Shown here in pieces: positions 55,301-64,000 of a stretch of DNA of 64,000 bases. The notes under the pieces were generated by a model. The model was not told where the DNA came from. It saw only the letters and a list, made by a program, of their open reading frames with translations, and ran no database searches. The DNA is from Atriophallophorus winterbourni. Its lineage: Eukaryota; Platyhelminthes; Trematoda; Plagiorchiida; Microphallidae. The stretch's first letter is position 1, and the number at the start of each line of letters is the position of its first letter. Location: NCBI GenBank assembly GCA_013407085.1, contig JACCGJ010000615.1:26820-90819 (forward strand), given 5' to 3'. The position numbers were made by a program, and so were the translations under genes.

Positions 55301-58300
55301 ATTTCTCGATTTACTAATCCGCAATTCTGACGCTATTTCGTTCATTTTGCCTGCACTTTGTTTCGGAATATTGCTCACTTTTTCATTGTTATATTGTTCT
55401 CACCTCGTTTGCGAATTTTTGTTAACCATACACCTTTCTTTCTATCACGTACCCGACATCTCACGCATCATCTAGCTACATGGTGGTCTCTATAGATTCA
55501 CAGCTGCATCCGGATGACGTTGCGATTAGCTACACGTGGTTGGGTGGTGTCGAAATTTCAGTAGTATCAATGTAGAATAACCATGCTTTACTACGCTCGA
55601 CAACCAGCCTTCGGTTCAAAAGCCAAGCATGACCAAGGTGGCACGAAAGTTTTTATTCCTCTCTGCCACAGGAGCTAGATTTCGGGAATACCATGAAAAG
55701 CCACCCGAAATAGCATCGCTCCTTGAATAATGTAACACCATCACCGCGAGTCTTAGTGGAGAGAATCCGGAATGAAGAAGATTGTTGCTCATAGTAACGT
55801 TTCTTGGAATTTGTTTTTCTGTTTAAACCAGATATTCTGCTTGAAACTGTCTTTGTACTTGATGTTTATCCCGTAAATATTGCTATTTTGAAACATATAT
55901 ATCCCAACGATCGCTTTTTTTATTTTAACTTCTTGTACTCATTTGTTCAACCGATTAAGCCAACCAAACATTCAGGGATAATGCACAACCGGTTACTCTT
56001 CGAGAAGAGTTCATTAAACCAGTCTGCAATAAGTCTTAAGGCTAAGAAAACTCAACCCTTTTTCGAAACTTCTATTTCCTCTTCCAGTTCAACACCTGCC
56101 GTGAAGCACGATCGGTTATCGAGCAGATAACACTATCTCTCGCTGCTGCTGAATCTGCTCTGCAATTCGAACACCGTGATCTTCATTGGCGAAACATCCT
56201 TGTTCGACCGACGAGGCAATGGAAGCTTCGCTACCGCGTTGGTGGTGTCAGCTACGCCGTTCTCACCGAGGGTATCCAAGTGACCATAATCGACTTCACA
56301 GTTTCGCGCCTTTGCCATGGTTCGTTTGCAATATTATTTGCCATTTTTACGATTTCAAAATAGTTAAGCAAGGTGTACCTAGAAGCAAGTAATGTGTTAT
56401 GCTGTATGAAAGGGGTTATATATTGTCAGGTTGTTGGTATTGTCGCAAGTGTGGATATACGTCTAAGGCATATTCTGCTGCAGTCTTTCACAGCTACAAC
56501 ATGGTTCGGAAGTTACTGTTTAACACAACGTTCCCAACCATCTGCAGTACCCAATCGGTTGATGCCGTTTTTTTGAATTTCCTGTGACTCTCCCCCATTT
56601 TTAAAATAACACTCGTAACTTTGCATGTTGAATATACCATGGATGTACAAAGTATGAAATCACAAGCCCGATCCAGGTAAACTGTCGCATAGTGAAAAGT
56701 GCACATGGGTTAAGATACTGTCAGGTTACCCAGGGCTAGACAGATATAAGAAATAGAAATATTAGTGAGACTCCAGCGTGCTTCCGCATTAATCTCAGTA
56801 CCTGTGTTGAATCAATTTTGCACGGTGTTGGCTGCTCAGCGCAGAAGTACTGCGCATAATACTATTGCGAGGTAACGAACCCCAAGGTGCTCTCTAAAAC
56901 GGATTCACAGTGTATGTTCACCATGCTACAATGTCGACACCTATATGGGTGTATGTTGAATGGAAACGGGTCATATTTCAAATACATTTGCTGGTTGGAT
57001 AGTTGAAATAAGAAATTCGACCTTTTTCTGGCCCATGAAGTAGCAAAAACGATTGTACACGAGCTAAGAAAGCGGTTGAGATGTGCTTTTGATCGAAATG
57101 TACCGTGATATCAACGGCAGTGAACTACATGCGAGATGCACGGATGTGCAATAGCACAGTACTTCTGTGCTGTGCGGCTAACACCGTGCTAAATTGATTG
57201 GCCAATGGTGGTGAGCTGCATGCTGAAACAGCCTGCAGTCTCACTACCATTTCTATTTTCCTTCTCATATCTGTCTAGGCCTGGGCAACCTGACAGTATC
57301 ATAGCCCACGTGCAGTCTCTGACTGTACGGCACTTTGCCTGGATCAGGCTTGGGCTTTCATACATACACATGCGAGAACCTGCTACGGTCACACTGTCAT
57401 TGTCCATTATAAATCTCTCTAGTCCCGTGACAAACAGACAGTATCCCATCCAACAAGCATCGTTCAAAATGAAATATTGTCTGACTCTGGTAGAAGGAGT
57501 ATTCTTAAAATCGGTAGAATTAGGTCCTCAGTCAGTTTTAGTCGTTGCTCAAACGGAGCATCTGATGAACTTGCTTTTTGGACACACACTACATGGACTG
57601 TATTCCTAATCAACTCTCTTCCTGCTGAACGTAGAACTGAAGCATTTTTTCGACTTTATCATGCTTATACAACCTTAGTGCTTGAGGTTTCATACATCAT
57701 GCTATATTCTTTTCAGCATACCTTGATTGTTATCTCATCCTGAGGCTGGCAAAATTTATGCTTTACAGTTTCAACAAATAGCGATTCTGTAATATCCATC
57801 CCACTGACTCTAATCGTTCAATTTCAGAAGGTAACATTGTCTACGTTGACATGGCCGATTCCCCGGAAATCTTTGAATGTGACGGCGACTATCAGTTTGA
57901 CATCTACCGAATGATGCGTGATCACAATGGGTACGTCCAACTGCTATTTTGTCTGCCGCTAGGCCCCCTTCCCCAACTGCAACAAAGGCCTGGATTTAGG
58001 CAAAGTGCCACAGTCCGTAAATGCGTAGTAGGGACCAAACAAATTTCACATTCTTACCTAGCGATGCGACACCGTCAACGACACACCTCTAGAATTAAAG
58101 TGTAAACGGGTATCGGTAGTCCTGAGCAGAACGTAAAAAGAGCAAATTGATTGTAATAGTCAAAACTGGAAACTATACGAAAGCAACTTTATGGTATTTG
58201 TGCTTCCAGAATCAGTTTTGTTATTATCTCGCTTCATTGTGTGATTTCGGATGCTGCTAGCGTGCTCGTACATGTGATCATTTGCTCACAACAATGCTGG

Positions 58301-61300
58301 AATGCTGATCGATCGAGAACGATGGTTAGCAAAAGGTGAAAAGTGGTTGTTATCAGTGTTCTACCGACCTGGCTGTCACCTTATTTTTTTTTAAACTGAT
58401 GGTTGCTTTGACCGATGGTCAATAAGTTAAACGTGTTGAAAAATTGTTGGAATTGACCATGATGCTGTCTTTGTTGATGCGCTTGTTTTATTACCCCAAT
58501 GCGCCACGATTCAAATAATTGTGGACTCGCATAACGCGTGTTTTCTTGCCCTATGCTCGCTTATGTTTTCAGTGTGTTTAAGTATGCATGCTGCCAGGTG
58601 ATGTAGAATCGATCGAAATCGATGGTTAACAAGCGATGCGAAGCCATTGTTATCACTTTCCTGTTGACCTTACCGCCTCCTTTTGTGTTGGGTGTGCGTG
58701 GTTCGACCGATGGTCGATAAGTTAAAAGGTTGCAAAAGTGTTAAAACGTACCGAAGTCTTGTTGTTGTTGTTGTCGCTGCTGCATTTTTTGCCTTCCAAA
58801 GTGTAATTCGTAGCAAAATGCACGGAAACGGGTCAGGCTCATCTTATTCGCAAAGTTGCTTGAATACGTGCTTCGGCCTTGATGTAATCCCTTACCATCG
58901 CGCACGGATGTGCAATTGTACAACACTTCTTTGCAGTGCAGCTAAAACCCCGCTAAATTGATTTGCCATTGGTAGTGAGCTGCATGCGAATACACGCTGG
59001 AGTCTCACTGCCATTGCTATTTTACTTTCCCATATTTGTCTAGGCTTGGGAAACCTGAGTATTTTAGCCCACGCGGCACTTTGCCTGGATTAGGCTTTTG
59101 ATTCCATACATACATACGTATATACATCTATTTTCACTTTCACAGCAGGTTTTCGTCTTTTCAATCGGCCGTGACTGAAATCCAGTCGAATGTGTTTGTA
59201 TGCCTTATTTTACCATCTAATTGGAGCATCTAGTGGAGCGACACAGATGCTTTTTATTCTACATGCAGAACGGAAATTACGGTCAGAGTTTACTCTGAGG
59301 TTGCTATTTAGTTTTCCGACAAAACTTCGAGGCAAAGTGTCACACATTCAGTGACTGCATGCGAACCAAGTTACGATCAGACTTCCTCGACCTAATAGAA
59401 AATGGTAGTTAAACTCCAGCATCCCACATACAGTCAATTTTTATCTGATTAAAGTACAAAACGTGTGTGGTCTGCGTCACACTCTGAGGTGAGGCACGGG
59501 TGTGTAATCGTACAGTACTTATGTGCTGTGCGGCTAACACCGTGCTAAATTGATTGGCCATCGGTGGTGAGCTGCATGCTGAAACAGGCTGGAGTCTCAC
59601 TACTATTTCTGTTTTCTTTCTCATATCTGTCTAGGCCTGGGCAACCTGACAGTATCTTAGCCCACGTGCAGTCTCTGACTGTACGGCACTTTGCCTGAAC
59701 CAGACTTGTGCTTTCATACATACATACATACACTCTGAGGTGGGCTCGCAATTTGATTTCGCGAAACTTTGGTGCGTAAAACTGGCCACGGTGTTACTAG
59801 CGATGACGGTGATTTTCAACATTGTTGTACAAGGTTTTGGCTCGGAATATGTACAAGGCTCGGTTCAAGGGGCCCCGGTTCGGCCAGGCAATCTGAATGG
59901 GTTCGGTTGGTATGAAAGCACAAGCCTGATTCAGGCAAAGTGCCGCATAGTCAGAGACTTTCCGTGGGCTGATATACTGTCAGGTTGCCCGGGCCTAGAC
60001 AAATAGGAGAAAATAAATAGAAATAGTAGTGAGACTCCAGCGTGTTTCAGCATGCAGCTCCCTACCGGTGGCCAATCAATTTAGCACGATGTTAGCCGCA
60101 CAGCACAGAAATACTGCACAATTGCACATCTGTACCTAGTGCACATCCGGTTGACTGCATTTCGATTGCGAAAAGCGATGTGGTTCCATCGGACACATTA
60201 TTTTGCTTCATGATCATCCTGATGCTGTTTACGAGACACAATAGTCGCAATGCATATCAGACAAAAGCACTTTTCGGTTTTAGGCGCCTAGAGGGAAATG
60301 GGGTCACGGTTCGAAGATGGAAGTTCGCATCACACGCGATAAGCTTATTTTAAACTATACAATTTGTCTTTACGATAGATTGTGTTGTTGTTGTTGTTGG
60401 CCTCCTTCGGTCGATGTCGACCATGGATGTACATCACAAACGCGTGAATGTTCAAGATAGATATTGTGTAATCCTCAAATATTGTATAATTATTGAACTA
60501 TTCAGAAGGAATGTATGTTTGTATGAAAGCACAAGCCTGATCCAGACAAAGTGCCGCACAGTCAGAGGCTGCACGTGTGCTGAGATACTGTCTGGTTGCC
60601 CAGGCCTAGACAAATATGAGAACGTAAATAGAAGTGGTAGTGAGACTCCAGCCTGTTTCAGCATGCAGCTCACCACCCCTGGCCAATCAATTTAGCACGG
60701 TGTTAACCGCACAGCACAGAAATACTGGAAGATTGCACATCCGTGCAAATTGTGACATGTTACTACGCAAGAAGAATAAACACAACCGTGATCGGTATCA
60801 TTACTGCGCCTTTTTGAGGAGTATACATAAACCGATATTTGAATACCTTGTACAATCGGACATTGCCATTGCATTGTGCAGGAAACACCGTGCCAACTTG
60901 CCTTTCCAACGCAACTGAGCTAAATCTAGCTCGAGCCTCACGGTCATTTTCTCATATTTAATCTGTTTAGGCCTGAGCAACCTGGCATGCAGCTTGGCCG
61001 CCGGGCACTACAGAAACCCAGGCTTATTTCATACATACACATATTTTAATTTCTTACTACTGACATTTTTAAAGTAGCGTTATACTATTATTTTTGTTCA
61101 TAGCAACGACTGGCGCCCTTTTCATCCGATGACGAATCTGTACTGGTTGCATTATCTGATGCGAAAACTGCTGAACGAAACATCCTACCCTCGACGTGAT
61201 CCTGATTCACAACCGGTCGAATCTGAGTTGCGGGCTCTGTGTGACATGGTGTTGACGGGAAGCTACAAATCCGCCACGGAATTGGTCAATTCTAGTTTCT

Positions 61301-61326
61301 ACTTCGACACGTGCCGCATCGGGTAA
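51711..61326 (+). CDS. HASPIN: Haspin-type histone H3 kinase (8 exons, 574 aa)
   Basis: Exons 51711-52388, 54649-54740, 54773-54937, 54979-55044, 55085-55250, 56088-56319, 57828-57930 and 61104-61326 join in frame (1725 nt) with GT..AG borders. Haspin phosphorylates histone H3 Thr3 on mitotic chromosomes, which recruits the Aurora B complex. The N-terminal 226 residues are basic and low in structure, with PPKKRLKR (28-35) as a likely nuclear signal and a KEN box (43-45) for APC/C. The kinase part shows the glycine loop IGEGVYGEVF (265-274), Lys283, Glu307, EHRDLHWRN with catalytic Asp420 and Asn425, and the haspin-specific DFT in place of DFG (Asp458; DYT in human). DGDYQFDIYR near 486 is a further haspin signature. 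The length is shorter than human haspin, mostly in the N-terminus. All key residues are present, so it is probably active. Confidence 0.95.
52583..52690 (-). repeat. Family A repeat
   Basis: Contains the core CTGTCTAGGCCTGGGCAGCC and CGGCACTTTGCCTGGATCAG. Plus-sense family A is defined as running from GTATGAAAGCACAAGCC to GCACATCCGTGCA, about 235 bp. Confidence 0.85.
53235..53360 (+). repeat. Family A repeat, diverged
   Basis: GAAATCACAAGCC, GATATTGTCAGGTTGCC, GCCTAAACAGATAT and GAGACTCCGGC in family A order, with a deletion in the first part. Confidence 0.7.
53863..53975 (+). repeat. Family A repeat, first half
   Basis: TATGAAAGCACAAGCCTGAT through TTAGACAGATATGAG, then the similarity stops. 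Confidence 0.85.
54649..54740 (+). CDS. HASPIN: Haspin exon 2
   Basis: Encodes DPLDKLLGLCGQ and VKPFDECF, the conserved lead-in to the haspin kinase domain. Donor GTAAGT at 54741. Confidence 0.88.
54741..54772 (+). other. Haspin intron 2, 32-bp micro-intron
   Basis: Begins GTAAGT and ends TTACCATCAG. Removal restores the frame between FDA and TLDEIIKIGEG. Confidence 0.85.
54773..54937 (+). CDS. HASPIN: Haspin exon 3
   Basis: Encodes the glycine loop, Lys283 and the aC-helix Glu307 (PEVFVS). Donor GTACGT. Confidence 0.92.
54938..54978 (+). other. Haspin intron 3, 41-bp micro-intron
   Basis: Begins GTACGT and ends CTCGTTTTAG. The intron keeps the reading frame open for some codons but ends in TAA if retained. 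Confidence 0.88.
54979..55044 (+). CDS. HASPIN: Haspin exon 4
   Basis: 22 codons: KLSELAYKYRRNRSVNFAQL. Donor GTATGT. Confidence 0.85.
55045..55084 (+). other. Haspin intron 4, 40-bp micro-intron
   Basis: Begins GTATGT and ends TCTAACTCTAG. Confidence 0.88.
55085..55250 (+). CDS. HASPIN: Haspin exon 5
   Basis: Encodes ATVVRGSLPEAFSLSWKKF and the hinge WMILEFEYAGEPLANIR. Donor GTGAGT at 55251. Confidence 0.92.
55251..56087 (+). other. Haspin intron 5
   Basis: 837 bp; acceptor TTTCCTCTTCCAG. Open frames inside it (to 55475 and 55804-56130) are read-through shadows. No repeat recognised. Confidence 0.82.
56088..56319 (+). CDS. HASPIN: Haspin exon 6 (catalytic loop)
   Basis: Encodes FNTCREARSVIEQITLSLAA, EHRDLHWRN and VTIIDFTVSRLCH. 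Holds both Asp residues needed for catalysis. Donor GTTCGT at 56320 is weaker than the others. Confidence 0.92.
56650..56885 (+). repeat. Family A repeat, full length
   Basis: Runs from GTATGAAATCACAAGCCCGA to the CAGCGCAGAAGTACTGC block. Confidence 0.85.
57130..57372 (-). repeat. Family A repeat, full length
   Basis: GCACGGATGTGCAATAGCAC at one end, TTGGGCTTTCATACATAC at the other. Confidence 0.88.
57828..57930 (+). CDS. HASPIN: Haspin exon 7
   Basis: Encodes GNIVYVDMADSPEIF and GDYQFDIYRMMRDHN. Donor GTACGT at 57931. Confidence 0.92.
58900..59112 (-). repeat. Family A repeat
   Basis: Includes GGATGTGCAATTGTACAAC, GGAGTCTCACTGCCATT and TTGTCTAGGCTTGGG; the core is shortened. Confidence 0.8.
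59325..59450 (+). repeat. Family A repeat, strongly diverged
   Basis: GGCAAAGTGTCACACATTCA and TTAAACTCCAGCATCCCAC follow family A order. Confidence 0.5.
59490..59735 (-). repeat. Family A repeat, full length
   Basis: Close to the copy at 57130 and followed by a CATA microsatellite. Confidence 0.88.
59908..60145 (+). repeat. Family A repeat, full length
   Basis: GTATGAAAGCACAAGCCTGA through GCACATCTGTACC. Confidence 0.88.
60388..60455 (-). mobile_element. Family D LINE tail fragment
   Basis: TTGTTGTTGTTGTTGG followed by GTCGATGTCGACCATGGATG: only the CAA-type tail and the last 50 bp of the LINE remain. Confidence 0.65.
60515..60755 (+). repeat. Family A repeat, full length
   Basis: Begins TGTATGAAAGCACAAGCCTG and ends at GCACATCCGTGCA. 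Confidence 0.88.
60835..61035 (-). repeat. Family A repeat, diverged
   Basis: CACCGTGCCAACTTG, TGTTTAGGCCTGAGCAACC and AGGCTTATTTCATACATAC retain the order. It ends 68 bp before haspin exon 8. Confidence 0.65.
61104..61326 (+). CDS. HASPIN: Haspin exon 8 and stop
   Basis: Encodes NDWRPFHPMTNLYWLHYLMR, the C-terminal helices and SATELVNSSFYFDTCRIG, ending in TAA. Confidence 0.92.
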
Positions 61327-62867
61327 CAATCAGGATGTGTTGATTTCGCACCGTGGCATTTTTACAAACGAACATGTTTTTATTCTATTTCGACCCAATT
61401 TCTTGTTGCATCCTTTCCCTTCGGTATTCAGCAGCGCGCCCCCCCTTCTTCGCTGATCTCAACACTCACCATGCAGTCTCCCCGCGTTCAGCTTTTCCTT
61501 TGATTCACCTTAATGCTCATTTTAGTTATGTCAGAGCGAGACCGGTGGTTACTCCCTTCGTTTGAACTGCGGTCAGTAATTGCTAATCCGTTTACCTGTT
61601 CAAACACATGACCGAGATGTATGACTGACCTTCAGTGAAGTTGTTCAATTTCTGTAAGATATTTTCCCCGTTCTACCTAGCATTGGGTTGCTAATGGATA
61701 TTCTCTAAACTGTCGCAATCTTACAACTGTCTGTTTTCTGTTCCCAATATGCGTTCCATTCCATAAGTTTCAAATGCAGGGAAATAAAGCATGTGTATTT
61801 CTCCTTGTTTTTCTTTCTTTCTGAAAGTCACTTGTTTGGTGGTTCACGATTAAGCTTTACGGGGTTTGTACCAAACAGATAACTTGGTATCGAGCATCAT
61901 TGTGCAAGAAGACTGTCACTATATTTCCCTTCATTAACTGGGCAGCCATAAATATTGATATGGTCTTCCCGCCATTCTTTATTTAAATTCAGTTGAAGCT
62001 TACGAAGAATCGAGCATGGTTTCATTCAGTTAAAATATCCAGTCTGCCTGTAATCGCAACGGAATCTGATTTATGCAACCTTGAGGCGTTGGGCTTGTCT
62101 TGATCTCTAATAAACGCTATCTTGAAGTTTGAACACCGATCAGTTTCGGTTTGAGGTCTTGATGTTATTTGAAGCGCTGTCAGCGTTGGGTGATATATTT
62201 TCGCTCATTTTTCGAGACTGCAATCATTGTTGTCAATAGTGATTTATTCAATTGTAGAATACACGAAATATAGTTGTTCCCCTGATCGGATGGAGTTTCC
62301 GATATTAAAGGAATGCGTGAAAATGTGCATGTTTTGTGTGAGGTCGTAAACTGTTGGCAAACGAATTGTGTGTACGAGGCACTGTTAGCTCCATTCGTCG
62401 TAATGTACATCCACCTGCAATTGAGTTTTGCCGCGCTATCGGCATGATTCACACGGCTTCAGAAGTAGGTTGCTTACGTGTTACATGTGTCAGTGGGTTT
62501 CTAAACTGTCCTATCTCGCCGTCATCATCATTACAAATAGTACTATACCGGTAACAAATACCACGTGATTAACTGCCCTGCAACCATGACCTAGTCGTTT
62601 CATTGTTATTCATCAATTCCTCGTATTTTAGTTTCACGCCCCGGGTCCACAATTAAATGATAAACAAATATCTCTTCGAATAATTTTTGCATGATGCCAT
62701 TGTCCGTGCAGACATGATAATCAAATGAATGTTTCTATTGATGTGTATCCATCTTCCACTATTATTGTGGTCGCTGTATATTTCTTACATTTTTACGCCC
62801 ATCCTCAAGTAATCACTTATTTTGTCGATTTGTTATTTGTCCTGCGTTATTGTTATCCTTGGTATGA
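61327..62867. other. Haspin 3' UTR and spacer
   Basis: The 3' UTR to about 61810, then AT-rich sequence in which I recognise nothing. Confidence 0.5.
61783..61788 (+). terminator. Haspin polyadenylation signal (likely)
   Basis: AATAAA 457 bp after the stop codon, followed by a T-rich stretch. This is the first canonical signal downstream. Confidence 0.6.
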
Positions 62868-63085
62868 ATGTATGTTTTGTATGAAATCACCAGCCTAATC
62901 CATTCAAAGTGCCACACTGCTAAAATACTGTCATGTGGCCCAGGATTAGAAAATGAAAATAGCAATGGCAGTGAGACTCCAGCGGTATTCGCATGCAGCT
63001 CACTGATCGCGGTAAATCAATTTAGCATGGCGGTAGATGCACAACACAGAAGTGCTGCACCATTGCACATCCGTGCAGTACAACC
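62868..63085 (+). repeat. Family A repeat
   Basis: GTATGAAATCACCAGCCTAAT through GCACATCCGTGCA (first word shown to 20 bases as GTATGAAATCACCAGCCTAA), internally shortened. Confidence 0.8.
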
Positions 63086-63119
63086 CAATATCAAAGAAAA
63101 TATGATGGCAATGAGATTG

Positions 63120-63256
63120 TAGATTGCTCTTATTGTCAGGAAGGTCAATGGATAGAGATCAGGCGAACACGGTCTCAACCTAACCCGCTGCCTTGTGGGT
63201 CAGGCTTTTTAGCCAAAGGCTTTGGTCGAGAACCCTAATTGTTCTCCTGTCTAGGC
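63120..63256 (+). mobile_element. RTE-like LINE 5' untranslated part
   Basis: GCTGCCTTGTGGGTCAGGCT matches the RTE 5' regions at 12690 and 26265. It leads straight into the open reading frame at 63257. Confidence 0.65.
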
Positions 63257-64000
63257 ATGGGCGACCTAGCAGTATCCCAGCCCGCATACAACCATGACCA
63301 TGACTATTACTACGAAAACCAACTCCATAGTGCATCGGCCGTCGCGCACGATAAACAGGGTCGCCTTACCTGCTGCATACAGCAGGGCGGGCAAGCGAAA
63401 ACAAGCTACTGCTGGCCCTACTTTTCAAACTGTTTCCGACCCTTCCCTCCCCCATCCACTCTTAACAACTCTCCGTCTGTCAATCCCAGCTTTAGAAAAG
63501 ACCGCGCTGAACATGTTGGAACATTTTCTGTTCGCGAATCTACAGATCACTTTCTTAAACCACGTACCTCTGCTCACATCGGAGCCATGAATGTCAGGAC
63601 TCTGAGAAAAATAGGCCAGCAAGCTGCACTGGCTCTTACCTTAGATAGTCTATCTATTGATGTTTGCTGTTTATCGGAAACGCGCTTATATGATCCGTCT
63701 ATAATTACCGAACTTACTGCCCCAAACCTTTCAACTCGTTTCTTTTTGCGCTGCTCTGGTGATTCTGTAGCTGCCATCTCAGGACAGGCGGGTGTTGGTA
63801 TAGTGCTGAATTCGCGCGCCGAATCCTGTCTAATCGATTGGATTGCTTGTAATAGCAGGATGTGCGCAGTTAGACTAGCCACTAATATTAGACCAAACTC
63901 AAAATCTTCTAATCAGAGATGCTTGTTTATTGTAGCAACTTACGCTCCAACTAACACCAATTCCGACGACGAGAAAAACGCCCTCTACGACGATCTTTAT
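63257..64000 (+). CDS. RTE-like LINE ORF, 5' part with endonuclease (runs off edge)
   Basis: ATG at 63257 opens a frame without a stop for 248 codons to the window edge. Residues 1-107 are a leader (GDLAVSQPAYNHDHDYYY, GGQAKTSYCWPYFSN) of unknown role. From about residue 108 an APE-type endonuclease begins: IGAMNVRTLRKIGQQ, then IDVCCLSETRL with the conserved Glu, GVGIVLNSRA, and FIVATYAPTNTNSDDEKNAL. LINE endonucleases nick the target DNA to prime reverse transcription. The order and words match RTE-type proteins of trematodes. The uninterrupted frame contrasts with every other LINE in the window, so this may be a young or active copy. The start codon sits in sequence shared with family A (see findings). 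Confidence 0.85.
   Translation, partial: MGDLAVSQPAYNHDHDYYYENQLHSASAVAHDKQGRLTCCIQQGGQAKTSYCWPYFSNCFRPFPPPSTLNNSPSVNPSFRKDRAEHVGTFSVRESTDHFLKPRTSAHIGAMNVRTLRKIGQQAALALTLDSLSIDVCCLSETRLYDPSIITELTAPNLSTRFFLRCSGDSVAAISGQAGVGIVLNSRAESCLIDWIACNSRMCAVRLATNIRPNSKSSNQRCLFIVATYAPTNTNSDDEKNALYDDLY

Larger units (their letters stand above)
56320..57827 (+). other. Haspin intron 6
   Basis: 1508 bp with two family A copies in opposite orientations (56650 and 57130). The overlapping frames at 57205-57743 have no known domain. Confidence 0.8.
57931..61103 (+). other. Haspin intron 7
   Basis: 3173 bp, the most repeat-rich intron: six or more family A copies plus a family D tail. 58110-58890 holds nothing I can name. 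Confidence 0.82.

Noticed and set aside
55251..55475. Extension of haspin exon 5
   Set aside because: Read-through into the intron after a GTGAGT donor; haspin similarity stops at the donor.
57205..57743. Overlapping frames of 88-134 codons in haspin intron 6
   Set aside because: The first half is a family A repeat; the rest has no known domain.
1..64000. CRISPR arrays, operons, bacterial promoters or rRNA genes
   Set aside because: None seen; introns, LINEs and SINEs show that this is eukaryotic nuclear DNA.

Overview
The window looks like nuclear DNA of a flatworm, most likely a digenean trematode. The evidence is AT-rich, gene-poor sequence full of decayed CR1-like and RTE-like LINEs, a CsRn1-like Ty3/gypsy remnant primed by tRNA-Trp, a Penelope-like fragment, repeats that carry hammerhead ribozymes (as in schistosome Sm-alpha elements), and introns of only 32-41 bp. 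I cannot name a species.

Three host genes are well supported. (1) A Ly6/uPAR-type, probably GPI-anchored surface protein lies on the minus strand at 24027-24476. (2) A two-exon bestrophin-type chloride channel of 560 aa (24726-29100, plus) starts head to head with it across 249 bp that hold three CCAATCA boxes at exact 15-bp steps. (3) A complete eight-exon haspin-type mitotic histone H3 kinase of 574 aa spans 51711-61326 (plus). It has glycine loop, catalytic Lys, HRD and DFT motifs, three micro-introns, and long introns loaded with one repeat family.

Layout. 1-24 kb: no host gene found. It holds a transposase-like remnant, CR1 and RTE fossils, zinc-finger LINE 3' ends and ribozyme repeats. 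24-29 kb: Ly6 and bestrophin. 29-51 kb: a Penelope fragment, ribozyme repeats including a tandem 239-bp array at 34.1-34.6 kb, RTE tails, nested CR1/SINE/LTR-like insertions at 38-40 kb, a gypsy deletion derivative with two 184-bp LTRs (42258-44309), and a long dead CR1-like element (47-50.4 kb). 51.7-61.8 kb: haspin. 61.8-64 kb: repeats, then the open 5' end of an RTE-like LINE that runs off the window.

The most interesting system is the hammerhead ribozymes. Two unrelated repeat families carry type I hammerhead cores with very short palindromic stem III. Family C (about 239 bp) has perfect or near-perfect copies at 6248-6289 (+), 31090-31131 (-) and 34048-34089 (-). The tRNA-headed SINE family has one at 23377-23421 (-). 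Other copies in the window show the ribozyme at several stages of decay. This matches self-cleaving, retrozyme/Sm-alpha-like RNAs that spread through reverse transcription.

Repeat names used below: A = family confined to 52-63 kb; B and C = related hammerhead repeats; D = LINE 3' end with a zinc finger; F = possible LTR; S = tRNA-headed SINE with a hammerhead.
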